A stretch of DNA of 48,130 bases from a bacterium (GTDB taxonomy: Bacteria > JAHJDO01), in contig JAHJDO010000115.1 of assembly GCA_018812485.1 (NCBI GenBank), forward strand, positions 1-48,130, read 5' to 3'. Made by a program: the position numbers and the translations under genes. Of the stretch, positions 25,680 through 33,602 are shown one piece after another. Every line of letters starts with the position of its first letter. Position 1 is the first letter of the stretch. The notes beneath the pieces were generated by a model. The model was not told where the DNA came from. It worked only from the letters and a program-made list of their open reading frames with translations, and did no database searches.

Positions 25680-26088
25680 AACATTATTATTTATGTGCTT
25701 CTTAATTTTATTTTGTGGGGTAAAGGCATCTGCGGGAAGTAGAGAAATAAGAATGACTATCTCAGAACTTAATTTAAGTTGGGCAGATTATGAAAACAAA
25801 ATAATAAGAATTGAATTCAACTATGCAACAGGTATATCTCAAGTAAATAAAGGAATTTATTGCGCAAATTTATGGGATGAGCATGGAAATAATGTTTATG
25901 CTGAGTTTAAAACAACTGGATTTAATTATATGCAGCGAACCACACGTAAACGAAGATGGTACATATCTGCTATTGTAGTTAGAACCACGCTTCAAAATAA
26001 ATACGGAGCGACTTCTGTTGGACCAATGTTAAAATTAATCGGGCGTAGACACCAATCAATGGGTTTTAAACCTACATACAGATGGTAA
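25669..26088 (+). CDS. Exported protein of unknown function
   Basis: 139 residues. A clear Sec signal peptide (MKAKTLLFMCFLILFCGVKASA, cleavage near residue 22) precedes a small domain of alternating beta strands: ENKIIRIEFNYATGI, GIYCANLWDEHGN, then a basic C-terminal end with RRKR/GRRHQ patches. It may be a small OB-like barrel, but I recognise no family. A strong AAAAGGAG supports the start. Only exported product in the element; its place after the restriction operon suggests cargo rather than part of restriction. Confidence 0.6.
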   Translation: MKAKTLLFMCFLILFCGVKASAGSREIRMTISELNLSWADYENKIIRIEFNYATGISQVNKGIYCANLWDEHGNNVYAEFKTTGFNYMQRTTRKRRWYISAIVVRTTLQNKYGATSVGPMLKLIGRRHQSMGFKPTYRW

Positions 26089-26114
26089 AAGCAATTTCGA
26101 TAGCCTGCGAGGGC

Positions 26115-26142
26115 TTGACGAGAATTTGTATATTGTTATAAT
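26115..26142 (+). promoter_or_regulatory. Promoter of the NYN-domain gene
   Basis: TTGACG at 26115-26120, 16-base spacer, perfect TATAAT at 26137-26142. It reads toward the gene at 26249 with a leader of about 100 bases that contains the hairpin at 26185-26218. Confidence 0.6.
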
Positions 26143-26184
26143 AAGGGCGTAAAAGAATTTATTATGATAGTAATGATACTTGCT

Positions 26185-26218
26185 CCCCGCTTGACTTCCC
26201 GAAAGGGCTCAGGCGGGG
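26185..26218 (+). other. GC-rich hairpin in the NYN-gene leader
   Basis: CCCCGCTTGA pairs with TCAGGCGGGG (one wobble), and an inner CCC-GAAA-GGG tetraloop caps it. It is followed by TTATTCATTT, a poor T-tract. It could end transcripts from upstream, attenuate the NYN gene, or protect its mRNA. Confidence 0.45.
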
Positions 26219-26248
26219 TTATTCATTTATAGGTCTATATATTAAGAA

Positions 26249-26893
26249 ATGATAGAATCATCTAAAAAGAGGGCTTTTGTGTTTGCCGGTGGGCAAGATT
26301 TATTCCATGCAGTAAAGGAAGCTTTTGGGTATTCCTTTCCGAATTATGATATTAAATTATTATCTGAAAGGATATGTTCAATGCAAGGATGGACTTTGGG
26401 TGATGTATATTTCTATACGGGGATACCGGATTCACAAGACAACAGTTTCTGGCATAATTTCTGGAGTAAAAAATTAAGTTATATGGGACGGGCTGGTATT
26501 AAGCCTTTTTCAAGAGAGTTGAGATACCATAATCAAAAAATGGAATGTCCGTCATGCAATAAACTTTATACTGCTCTTGTAGGACATGAGAAAGGAGTAG
26601 ATGTTCGTATAGCTCTTGATGTTATTAGGCTTGCTCGTGAAAAAGCTTATGATATAGCGATTATATTTAGCCAAGATCAAGATTTAAGCGAAGTTGCGGA
26701 AGAGATAAGGGGAATTGCTATTGCACAAAAGCGTTGGATTAAAATAGTTTCAGCTTTTCCTGCAAGTCCTACATGTAAAAATAAGAGAGGTATAAATAAG
26801 ACTGATTGGATTAAAATTGATAAACAAACTTATGATTCTTGTATAGATTCTAATGATTATAGAATTGGTAAGACTAAAGAAAAAAATAACTAG
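26249..26893 (+). CDS. NYN-domain (PIN-like) putative RNase
   Basis: 214 residues of the NYN family, a PIN-like fold found in RNA-cleaving proteins. The C-terminal acidic motifs are intact: KGVDVRIALDVIRLA (Asp118, Asp124) and IIFSQDQDLSEV (Asp143, Asp145). The N-terminal motif, normally DGQNLF in close relatives, reads GGQDLFHA: the first catalytic Asp is Gly14. An added pair CPSC (about 100-103) suggests a small metal knuckle. It has its own promoter and leader hairpin and sits alone between the exported protein and the minus-strand replication module. Role in defence or maintenance of the element is inference; the missing Asp raises doubt about catalysis. Confidence 0.8.
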   Translation: MIESSKKRAFVFAGGQDLFHAVKEAFGYSFPNYDIKLLSERICSMQGWTLGDVYFYTGIPDSQDNSFWHNFWSKKLSYMGRAGIKPFSRELRYHNQKMECPSCNKLYTALVGHEKGVDVRIALDVIRLAREKAYDIAIIFSQDQDLSEVAEEIRGIAIAQKRWIKIVSAFPASPTCKNKRGINKTDWIKIDKQTYDSCIDSNDYRIGKTKEKNN

Positions 26894-26914
26894 TTATCCT
26901 CTTTTCGTCGTTCT

Positions 26915-27388
26915 TCATAACCCTATCTCCTTAAGGTCGTGTGCTATTCTATTTTTTACCACCGGATCACTGATATGCTTTAAGATTATAGTTTGTATCT
27001 GAATGACTATAACCTTCAATTCTTTTATATTGATATTAAGAGTGTCCCCATTCTCTATCCTGTGCAATCTCTCTGCCATAGATGACACCTTATCAGCCAT
27101 ATTTGCCAATGATTCCATAACCCGTAGCTCTTTTGGCATATCTTCAAACTTCTCAAGATAGTTTTGTATAAGTGTAACTATAAGAGCAATTTGATTCCTT
27201 AGATTCAGTAAATTCTTATCTTGTAGATTTTCTTCAATCCTATTTGCATTTGTTGATTGCCTATACTTAGAATATAATCCATGTTTAATAGGAGTAGCAC
27301 CACCATGTTGATAACATTTGTCCTTCCCCTTTATAGCGTATCGCTGACATCTTGTTTTAGTTCTTTTATTTATAGCTGTGCATTGCAT
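26915..27388 (-). CDS. Phage-type zinc-knuckle protein (HGG motif)
   Basis: 157 residues. The N-terminus has CTAINKRTKTRCQRYAIKG, CYQHGGATPIKHGLYS: a Cys/His knuckle followed by the HGG...KHG...YS pattern common in small phage proteins encoded near packaging or replication genes. The remainder is helical, with a coiled-coil-like stretch (about 85-130). Strong AAAAAAGGAG on the minus strand sets the start. Last gene of the minus-strand module after the CHC2 protein. Specific function unknown. Confidence 0.65.
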   Translation of the reverse strand: MQCTAINKRTKTRCQRYAIKGKDKCYQHGGATPIKHGLYSKYRQSTNANRIEENLQDKNLLNLRNQIALIVTLIQNYLEKFEDMPKELRVMESLANMADKVSSMAERLHRIENGDTLNINIKELKVIVIQIQTIILKHISDPVVKNRIAHDLKEIGL

Positions 27389-27513
27389 GAGGTATTCTCC
27401 TTTTTTATGTTAGCATGAGGTATCAAAATTTTTACCTTTTTTCAACTTTTCACAATAAACTACTTAACAACATCAAGCTTTTAACACTATATAAGAGTAT
27501 AATAGCCATGTGG

Positions 27514-27589
27514 TGTCAACTAGAACGACTTTGGTTGTCAATATAGTTGACATCACACATTTCCTACCATTACTCTTGTAGTGTCAACT
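27514..27589. promoter_or_regulatory. TGTCAACT repeats: iteron- or operator-like cluster
   Basis: Three exact copies of the 8-mer: direct at 27514-27521 and 27582-27589, inverted (AGTTGACA) at 27545-27552. A related TTGTCAA lies at 27535. The first and second form an inverted pair (GGTGTCAACT ... AGTTGACATC). They overlap the end of the CHC2/winged-helix gene and lie upstream of the HGG-protein gene, in an AT-rich 160-bp gap, so they could be replication iterons or a repressor site. Confidence 0.5.
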
Positions 27590-28260
27590 GTATTTACACT
27601 ACATACCTTTTTCTCTTCTTTCCCAAGAATCTTCCTGAGAAGTTCTGTATCGTTGACCAACACATAATGCAAAGTTCCCTTATACCAGTGTGTTTTTATC
27701 AGCCCAACGTTTGTCAGTTCTTTAATGCATTTATTTATCATCTGCCTGCTACAACTTATCTTTGAAGCAAGTGTTCCCTGACTGGGACTTGCCATTACTC
27801 TTTTAGGTCCAGCTTCTACCCGGAGGCGAGTATAAACCGCCTCTGCGGTAGATGAGACTTTGTCTAACAATCCAGTTTTATAAGGAAGCGTAAACAATTT
27901 CACAAATTCCCCACTTTCAGTTACTTCCAATTCACTACCTGATTTAGGCGCAATGCCATATTTATCCGAAAAATGCTTCCCAATATCCCAGACAGAAATA
28001 TTTTGACCTCTTCCTAAGCAACATTCTCTCGTAAATTCAATAACTCCGCCATAAATTCCACAACCAAAACAATGGAATCTATTCTTCTCGGGATAAATAT
28101 GAAGAGATGGATCCTTATCGCCTCTATTATGCCTGTCAGGACGGATACAGTGGATTTTCCTATAAGGCCCGATGACTATTCCCATATCAGCACATACAGA
28201 CTCAATACGGACTTCCTTCTCTATTCTTTTAAAGTCCCAAAAACACTTTGCCTTTTTCAA
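27553..28260 (-). CDS. CHC2-zinc / winged-helix replication-type protein
   Basis: 235 residues. About residues 37-75 form a DnaG-like CHC2 zinc-binding domain: CIRPDRH ... SLHIYPEKNRFHCFGCG, then GGVIEFTRE. The catalytic TOPRIM domain of primase is absent. Residues about 150-190 resemble a winged helix-turn-helix (SQGTLASKISCSRQMINKCIKELTNVGLI). Such short zinc-plus-wHTH proteins occur on plasmids and phages as replication initiators or regulators. It is preceded by the Cys-rich and excisionase-like genes in the same direction. Replication role is inference. Confidence 0.7.
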   Translation of the reverse strand: MKKAKCFWDFKRIEKEVRIESVCADMGIVIGPYRKIHCIRPDRHNRGDKDPSLHIYPEKNRFHCFGCGIYGGVIEFTRECCLGRGQNISVWDIGKHFSDKYGIAPKSGSELEVTESGEFVKLFTLPYKTGLLDKVSSTAEAVYTRLRVEAGPKRVMASPSQGTLASKISCSRQMINKCIKELTNVGLIKTHWYKGTLHYVLVNDTELLRKILGKEEKKVCSVNTVDTTRVMVGNV

Positions 28261-28306
28261 AGTAAACTCTCCCTGTTAATACCCTTTGCTCGCAGAATTC
28301 TCCAGC

Positions 28307-28492
28307 TCAAGTTAGGGTTTTCTTATAGTTGTCAATCTTCCCACCTATTCCCTTACGGGCAGGATTTTTTCCTAATCTATAGGGATAGAGTGGACAGTTT
28401 GGACTAGTGCAGAGTTTTACCTCTTTGGATTGATTGCACATACAATCCAAACATTTCTTTCTAATTGCTTTTATAGGTGTTAATCGCTTCAT
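28307..28492 (-). CDS. Small Cys-rich phage-type protein
   Basis: 61 residues with CLDCMCNQSKEVKLC, then CPLYPYRLGKNPA: six cysteines arranged as a compact zinc- or metal-binding unit. The pattern CLDC...EV.LC....CPLYPYR.G recurs in small proteins of prophages and integrated elements. Its start overlaps the stop of the excisionase-like gene (ATGA), so both are translated together. Function unknown. Confidence 0.7.
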   Translation of the reverse strand: MKRLTPIKAIRKKCLDCMCNQSKEVKLCTSPNCPLYPYRLGKNPARKGIGGKIDNYKKTLT

Positions 28493-28734
28493 TGTTTTAG
28501 TTCCTCTCTTATCTTCTGTAATTTCTCAGATTTTTTCAGTGCATCTTTTTTCCCTTCTTGAACTAACTCTTCAAATTTGGCAACATCTACGACAACTCGA
28601 TTGCCGATCTTAATAACAAGTCCTGGGTATCTCGACTGGCACTTAAAGCGATATAAGGTCGCCCTCGTATAAGGTATTCCAGTCTGTTTCAGACGTATTT
28701 CGTCATTTACTGGAACATATCTTTCTGTTTCCAT
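28489..28734 (-). CDS. Excisionase-like helix-turn-helix protein
   Basis: 81 residues. VNDEIRLKQTGIPYTRATLYRFKCQSRYPGLVIKIGNRVVVDVAKFEELV fits the MerR-like winged fold of AlpA/excisionase proteins (recognition helix, then a basic strand pair). A Lys-rich tail follows. As the first gene of the minus-strand module in a tRNA-integrated element, it is the best candidate for directionality factor or element regulator. Start has GGCAGGTGA upstream. Assignment to excision rather than regulation is not proven. Confidence 0.65.
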   Translation of the reverse strand: METERYVPVNDEIRLKQTGIPYTRATLYRFKCQSRYPGLVIKIGNRVVVDVAKFEELVQEGKKDALKKSEKLQKIREELKQ

Positions 28735-28894
28735 TTTTATTCACCTGCCTTTCCTTTTGTGATACGTAATCATTCTTTATAAATTAAATATAAACTTATT
28801 TTAAAAGTTTGGAAATTTACTAAAACAGGCTATTTGGAAGGGGAATTTAGTAGGCTAAAAATTGGATTTTGCAAAAAGATTCAGTAGGGGCTGG

Positions 28895-30013
28895 TTATTT
28901 CTTAATGCCTTTTTCCTTGTAAAATTCTCGAAGCTCTCTTGTGGATTTGCGAGCTTTAGGAAGTATCTTTGCTGTGTTTTTTTTATAATATCTTTTATTG
29001 CGTGCACTCTTTCCGCAATCTTTACCTTCTGCTCTAAGTGAGCAATACTTCTTGCCTTTTAAATACCTAAAATAATCTTCACAGAAAGCACATTTAGAAA
29101 GCAATTGTCTGCTTATCAGTTCATCTCCAAAGCTCTCAAGCATTTTGATTAAGAAAAGTTCTAAGGCATTTTTCATTGTTGAATAATTATATTTTTCAAA
29201 AAAAGCATTCAAGTAATCTTTAGAATCAAGAATGCGAATATATTTTTTGTTATTATCAGTAATATTTGCCCATGTTTGAGGATTTAGGCCATAGTACTTA
29301 CAGTCGTCTGGATCTTCACTTTCGGGTTCGAGACGTTCAAATCTACTTTTAAAAAGCTTGGCATCCATGTCATGCATAGGATTTATTATTGTATCGATTA
29401 CAAGTTGCTGTAAAGCATAAATATATCCCATAAATTCCATATCTCCCATTAATGAGCTGCGATGTTCGAGTTGGCAGTAATTTTTCCAGATCATAACGAA
29501 TATCGCTTCAAATTGTGCGTCAAATGTTGAAAAACCATAGTGTTCACTTGTGCCTTTTTTAAAAATCTTATTTCTTATCCAAAAATCAGAAAGCAAGAAC
29601 TCATAATATCTTTTCGGATAATTTTTGGTTTTTTTTGGTATATAACAATAATCCTGCAGAGAGTAATAGAATAGAGATCCTAACGAAAGATCAGAGTTTT
29701 TGTATGGCTTAGCGATTATGGATACATCTAATGTTACTGTTTTTGCCTCTTTATTATAGAATTTGAGAAATAACTGCTTAATTATTTCAGGTGCGTTTTC
29801 TAAAGTTTCTTTTGATTTGTTTTTAGGACAATAAGAAGCATAAGAATATAATAAGGATGGCCATAATTTGCTTTCACGTTGTTTAGGAGGGAAACTATCT
29901 GGGGGTATGTTATGACCGCTCCAACCCATAAAATATGCCTCATCTAGTAGCCCAAATCCCAACTCGTCATACGTAATTGACCAATCATTGAAATTAATAT
30001 CATTTATTGGCAT
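28895..30013 (-). CDS. Unknown protein with C-terminal CGNR-like zinc finger
   Basis: 372 residues. The first 300 are rich in aromatic residues and match nothing I know. The C-terminus has CAFCEDYF ... KKYCSL ... DCGKSARNKRYYKK (about 314-350), a four-Cys finger resembling the CGNR/RYC fingers of some bacterial regulators, followed by a basic tail. It lies only 11 bases after the integrase gene in the same direction, so the two are probably co-transcribed. Possible roles are regulation of the element or a defence effector; neither can be supported from sequence alone. Confidence 0.55.
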   Translation of the reverse strand: MPINDINFNDWSITYDELGFGLLDEAYFMGWSGHNIPPDSFPPKQRESKLWPSLLYSYASYCPKNKSKETLENAPEIIKQLFLKFYNKEAKTVTLDVSIIAKPYKNSDLSLGSLFYYSLQDYCYIPKKTKNYPKRYYEFLLSDFWIRNKIFKKGTSEHYGFSTFDAQFEAIFVMIWKNYCQLEHRSSLMGDMEFMGYIYALQQLVIDTIINPMHDMDAKLFKSRFERLEPESEDPDDCKYYGLNPQTWANITDNNKKYIRILDSKDYLNAFFEKYNYSTMKNALELFLIKMLESFGDELISRQLLSKCAFCEDYFRYLKGKKYCSLRAEGKDCGKSARNKRYYKKNTAKILPKARKSTRELREFYKEKGIKK

Positions 30014-30024
30014 TTTATATCATC

Positions 30025-31143
30025 CTATCCATGCCCAACCACCTCATCCATAACCTCTGCACCTTCCCTGAGCCTCTCTTCTATCAGATGAGCGTATCTT
30101 TGAGTCATTTGAGGGCTTTTATGTGTTAGTAACCTCTGGAGAGTGTAAATATCTACCTTACCAGAAGAGGCGAGCATAGAAGCATAGGTATGCCTTAGAT
30201 CATGGAAACGAAAATCATCAGGCAATTCAGCAAGCACTTTTATTCTATTCCAGGGTTTCTTTATATCATATCTTTGTTTGTTTCCTTTACCCGGGAATAC
30301 TAATTCGCTTGCTTCTGTTAATTGCTTCTGTTCATTGAGACAAGACAAAGCGGTGTTGTTTAGCGGTATTACCTCATTCTTCCCGCCTTTGGGGTTTTTT
30401 ATATACAACCATCCATTGTTCAAGTCCACATCTTCCCATCTCAGCTTGAAAATCTCTCCTCTTCTCAGGCCGGTGAACAAAGCCAGCTTTACAATGTTCG
30501 CTATATCCTTGTCAGGATATTCCTCTAATGCTTGAAGAAGTCCGTTAATCTGCTTTTTATCCAACACATTGATAACCTCGTTATTTACTCTAGGTTTATT
30601 TACCTGTTTAACGGGGTTCTTTCCGTTATAAAGATTCATTCTTTGAGCATAGTTAAAGATACGGGACATAAGTTCCATAGCATTTCTGATGCTCTTAGAT
30701 GTATAAGGATTGCCAAACCTTGTGGTAGTCTTGCCCATCTCTATCTTGAGTTTTTCAATATCAAAAGGGGCAATCTGATGTAATTTCTTATCTCCAAACC
30801 TCTTTTTAAGAAGATAGCTGTATAGACTCCAAGTTCTCTTCCAATCTTTTCCTCTGAGCTTATACTCTTCAAAATAACGCTTTGCAGCATCATCCAAGCT
30901 GTATTTTATGCTTCGTCTATCATAATAGGTATCTCCGATGAGTTCGCTCTTTATCTTGGCCTCAATTTTCTTAGCAAGTTCCAGATTGAAAGGAATTTGT
31001 TTCGTAACTGTCTCTCCATTATGCTTTACGATTACTTTATAAGTCCGTTCTTTCATTGGAAGAGATTTTTGACAATTCCCGCATTGTTTGCGCTTCAAGT
31101 TCTGAACACTCTTGCAATTTGAACATACTACATAAATAGGCAT
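30025..31143 (-). CDS. int: Tyrosine recombinase / integrase
   Basis: Site-specific integrase of the element. 372 residues. An N-terminal zinc ribbon (C7, C10, C21, C24) precedes the arm/core-binding domain (about 75-180) and the catalytic domain. Catalytic residues are visible: Arg227 in TGLRRGE, Lys255 in KGGKNEV, His314 and Arg317 in FHDLRHTY, His341 in LLTHKS, Tyr350 in QRYAHL. The third box is LTH instead of the usual LGH. It lies next to attR and reads toward the element interior, a common arrangement for tRNA-site integrases. Confidence 0.95.
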   Translation of the reverse strand: MPIYVVCSNCKSVQNLKRKQCGNCQKSLPMKERTYKVIVKHNGETVTKQIPFNLELAKKIEAKIKSELIGDTYYDRRSIKYSLDDAAKRYFEEYKLRGKDWKRTWSLYSYLLKKRFGDKKLHQIAPFDIEKLKIEMGKTTTRFGNPYTSKSIRNAMELMSRIFNYAQRMNLYNGKNPVKQVNKPRVNNEVINVLDKKQINGLLQALEEYPDKDIANIVKLALFTGLRRGEIFKLRWEDVDLNNGWLYIKNPKGGKNEVIPLNNTALSCLNEQKQLTEASELVFPGKGNKQRYDIKKPWNRIKVLAELPDDFRFHDLRHTYASMLASSGKVDIYTLQRLLTHKSPQMTQRYAHLIEERLREGAEVMDEVVGHG

Positions 31144-31191
31144 AATTTTATTCCTTTACAATCCATTTTGCCTTCTCTATAATTTGAGTAG

Positions 31192-31247
31192 ATAAAGTTA
31201 CCCACAGAATAACCCACAGGTCTGCTGGAGTAACCATAGAGTAACTT
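31192..31247. promoter_or_regulatory. Right arm-type integrase sites (candidate)
   Basis: GAGTAACCATAGAGTAACTT at 31228-31247 matches 19686-19705 at 19 of 20 bases. Nearby, AAGTTACCCACAGAATAACCCACAG (31192 on) contains the same core in the opposite orientation as a near-tandem pair. The cluster lies between int and attR, as expected for integrase arm binding, and could also control int transcription. Confidence 0.55.
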
Positions 31248-31374
31248 TAAGGAAGGTAAGCTAGTAAAAAATGGTAAGCGAAAGTAAAAGTAATTTCTCA
31301 TATAACTCACTATATATAAAGGAGTTAGTAAAGTCAAGTAAAAAATAGAAAAAATTAGAAATGGTAGTTTTGAC

Positions 31375-31424
31375 GGGCTCATAACCCAAAGGTCGTAGGT
31401 TCAAATCCTACCCCCGCTACCAAG
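31375..31424 (+). repeat. attR: right 50-bp attachment repeat
   Basis: Perfect copy of the tRNA segment at 19568-19617, from the anticodon stem to one base pair beyond CCA. The 5' half of the tRNA is absent, so this is not a tRNA gene. Confidence 0.92.
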
Positions 31425-31479
31425 TTAATAGCTTAGTTTCAACTAGTCATACTATTTTCCTGCTATCCGCTAAAAATAC

Positions 31480-31508
31480 TTGGCAAGACGTCTTTTTATT
31501 TATATAAT
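31480..31508 (+). promoter_or_regulatory. Promoter of the NifU/IscU gene
   Basis: TTGGCA at 31480-31485, 17-base spacer, perfect TATAAT at 31503-31508, 50 bases before the GTG start. One of the clearest promoters in the window. Confidence 0.7.
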
Positions 31509-31558
31509 TCCTGAGAAGATAAAAAAAACTTTGCATATATCCTTATAGGAGATAAACA

Positions 31559-31939
31559 GTGGAAAACTACAGTAAGAAAGTGATGGAGCATTTCAGAAAC
31601 CCACGAAATGTAGGTGAAATAAAAAATCCGGATGGCATTGGGCACGTAGGGAATCCTGTTTGTGGGGATATTATGGAAATGTATATTAAGGTGAAAAATA
31701 ATATTATTGTAGATGCTAAATTTAAGACCTTTGGATGTGGTGCAGCTATAGCTACAAGCAGCATGGTTACTGAATTAGTTAAAGGAAAAACTATAGATGA
31801 AGCACTTAAGATATCAAATCGAGCAGTAGCAGAGGCATTGGGTGGACTTCCACATATAAAAATGCATTGTTCGGTTTTAGCAGAGGAGGCACTCAAATCA
31901 GCAATTAATGACTATCTAAAAAAATCCACAAGAAAGTAA
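31559..31939 (+). CDS. iscU: Iron-sulfur cluster assembly scaffold (IscU/NifU N-terminal type)
   Basis: Scaffold on which [2Fe-2S] clusters are built before transfer. 126 residues covering the NifU_N domain. The three ligand cysteines are in GNPVCGD (about 35), FGCGAA (about 60) and MHCSVLAE (about 103); an Asp follows the first, as in active scaffolds. GTG start with ATAGGAG upstream. No cysteine desulfurase is next to it in this window, which is unusual; the element insertion may have separated partners, or they lie elsewhere. Confidence 0.9.
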   Translation: MENYSKKVMEHFRNPRNVGEIKNPDGIGHVGNPVCGDIMEMYIKVKNNIIVDAKFKTFGCGAAIATSSMVTELVKGKTIDEALKISNRAVAEALGGLPHIKMHCSVLAEEALKSAINDYLKKSTRK

Positions 31940-31963
31940 ATATTCACTAAACTCCGTTACATA

Positions 31964-32092
31964 AAAATCCGAAATTCTAAATCCGAAACTCGAAACAAAT
32001 TCTAAATTCAAATTTTCGAAATTCCAAGTATTGTTTTGAGCATTTGTATTTTTGTCATTTGATATTGTTTCGTATTTCGTGCTTCGAATTTA
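31964..32092. repeat. AT-rich dispersed intergenic repeat
   Basis: About 130 bases built of AAATCCGAAATTC, CGAAACAAATTC, AAATTCAAATTTTCGAAATTCC and, in the other orientation, ATTGTTTCGTATTTCGTGCTTCGAATTT. Units recur inside pyrK (16770-16811, 16944-16971). Inverted CGAAACAA/TTGTTTCG parts allow folding. It separates two convergent genes and contains no open frame. Confidence 0.7.
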
Positions 32093-32155
32093 CACTGTTT
32101 TATCTCTATTCATAATGGCCTTTACTGAGTATTTACAAAAAAAAGATAGCAACGA

Positions 32156-32776
32156 TTATAAATTTTGATTTAGGTGGGATGTGTCATTAATTAGTGATAT
32201 TATCTGTGTGTTGTCTGTATTCTCAATAATATTTAATGCAGCATTATCCTGCTTTATCTTCCAGAACGCAGTCTCTAACGCATTTGGAGAAAGTATTTTA
32301 CTCAATATTATCCTTATTGGCCCTCCATGAGTTACAATAACAACATTATTCTCTCTTGCACTGTTTAATATTTCATTAAATGCTGTCTCAACTCTTCTTT
32401 TTAGTTCCAATATTGATTCCCCTTGAGGCATTGTGAAACCCATTATATTATTCTGCCACTCAGAAAATTCATGTGGATAACTCATCTGGATTTCTTGAAA
32501 ACTTAGGCCTTCCCAATTTCCAAAGTTGATTTCCCTCAGGTCTTCCTTTAATTCAATACTTATTCTGTGAGACTTTGCTATTATTTCTGCAGTTTTAAAT
32601 GCTCTTTTTAAACTACTGCTGTAAATTCTGTAAATATTTTCCTTTTCTAATCTTTTACTTGCCAATCCAGCCTGGATTATGCCTTCTTCATTTAACTCCA
32701 CATCAGTAATACCAAAATATTTTAGTGCGCTGTTGCCAGAAGTCTGGCCATGTCTAATAATGAATATTTTCCCCAC
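32156..32776 (-). CDS. Histidine phosphatase family protein
   Basis: 206-residue phosphoglycerate-mutase-like phosphatase. The phospho-acceptor motif is IIRHGQTSGN at residues about 6-15, with YSSSLKRAFKTAEII (second Arg), the acid in LREINFGNWEGL, and VVTHGGPIR (second His) near residue 150. The substrate cannot be told: relatives include GpmB and CobC-like phosphatases. It overlaps the PHP gene by 23 bases and is the last gene of the minus-strand mre operon. Confidence 0.88.
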   Translation of the reverse strand: MGKIFIIRHGQTSGNSALKYFGITDVELNEEGIIQAGLASKRLEKENIYRIYSSSLKRAFKTAEIIAKSHRISIELKEDLREINFGNWEGLSFQEIQMSYPHEFSEWQNNIMGFTMPQGESILELKRRVETAFNEILNSARENNVVIVTHGGPIRIILSKILSPNALETAFWKIKQDNAALNIIENTDNTQIISLINDTSHLNQNL

Positions 32777-33602
32777 TCATTGACTCCTTGCTCTCCCTTA
32801 ATCTCTCAACATATTCATAGGGTATTCTTACACTCCCCATTAGAACCTGATCTTTTGCCTCTCCATGACAGTCAGAACCGCCTGTAACCAATAGCCCATA
32901 CTCTTTTGCCATTTTTTCGTAATGCTCAGCAGTTTCTTTAGATTGATGATTATAAAACACCTCTATACCACCTAATCCCTTTTTTAGGAGGTCTATTATA
33001 ATGTCATCTCTGTGAAGTAGCATTGGATGTGCAAGTATAGAGATACCTCCTACGCGGTATATTAATAAAATAGTTTCTTCCAGACTCAATTTATATCTCG
33101 GGACATAGCATGCTTTTCTGTCTCCTATATGCTTATTAAAAGCTTCTGAAATAGATACTACATACCCCTTTTTTTTCATGACCCGGGCAAGATGAAGTCT
33201 TCCTATTATCTCTCCTTTTGCCAGTTCTAAAACTTCTTCAAATTTTATATTCATTTCAAATTGAGCTAATTTGGATATCATTTTCTTCATTCGGCTAATT
33301 CTTTGTACAGACAGGGTTTTAAGTGTATCTTGTAGAGTTTTATTTTCCCAATCTATAAACAGTCCCAGAATATGTAACTCTACTCCTTTCTCGTCTGTAG
33401 CCAATTCTACTCCGGGAATAACTTCAACATTCATATCCTTGCCAGCCTTGATTGCTTCAGAAATGCCTTGAACAGTATCATGATCTGTTATTGCTATTGC
33501 GTGTATGCCTCTTTTGGCTGCTTCCCTCACTACCCTTCTCGGCGAAAAAGTTCCATCTGAAGCAGTAGTGTGAATGTGCAAATCAGCGCATTTGTTCTTC
33601 AT
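32754..33602 (-). CDS. PHP-domain metal-dependent phosphoesterase
   Basis: 282 residues, in the TrpH/YciV-like branch of the PHP family (3',5'-nucleoside bisphosphate phosphatase or 5'-3' RNase activity in characterised relatives). Metal-binding motifs are DLHIHTTASDG (about 7-17), AITDHDTV (about 37-44), GVELATDE, ILAHPML and GGSDCHGE near the end. It overlaps both its neighbours, DUF4432 upstream by 20 bases and the phosphatase downstream, so the three are tightly coupled. Confidence 0.88.
   Translation of the reverse strand: MKNKCADLHIHTTASDGTFSPRRVVREAAKRGIHAIAITDHDTVQGISEAIKAGKDMNVEVIPGVELATDEKGVELHILGLFIDWENKTLQDTLKTLSVQRISRMKKMISKLAQFEMNIKFEEVLELAKGEIIGRLHLARVMKKKGYVVSISEAFNKHIGDRKACYVPRYKLSLEETILLIYRVGGISILAHPMLLHRDDIIIDLLKKGLGGIEVFYNHQSKETAEHYEKMAKEYGLLVTGGSDCHGEAKDQVLMGSVRIPYEYVERLRESKESMSGENIHY

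Noticed and set aside
31375-31424. A second tRNA-Met gene
   Set aside because: Only the part from the anticodon stem to the 3' end is present; the acceptor 5' strand and D-arm are missing. It is the attR repeat of the element.
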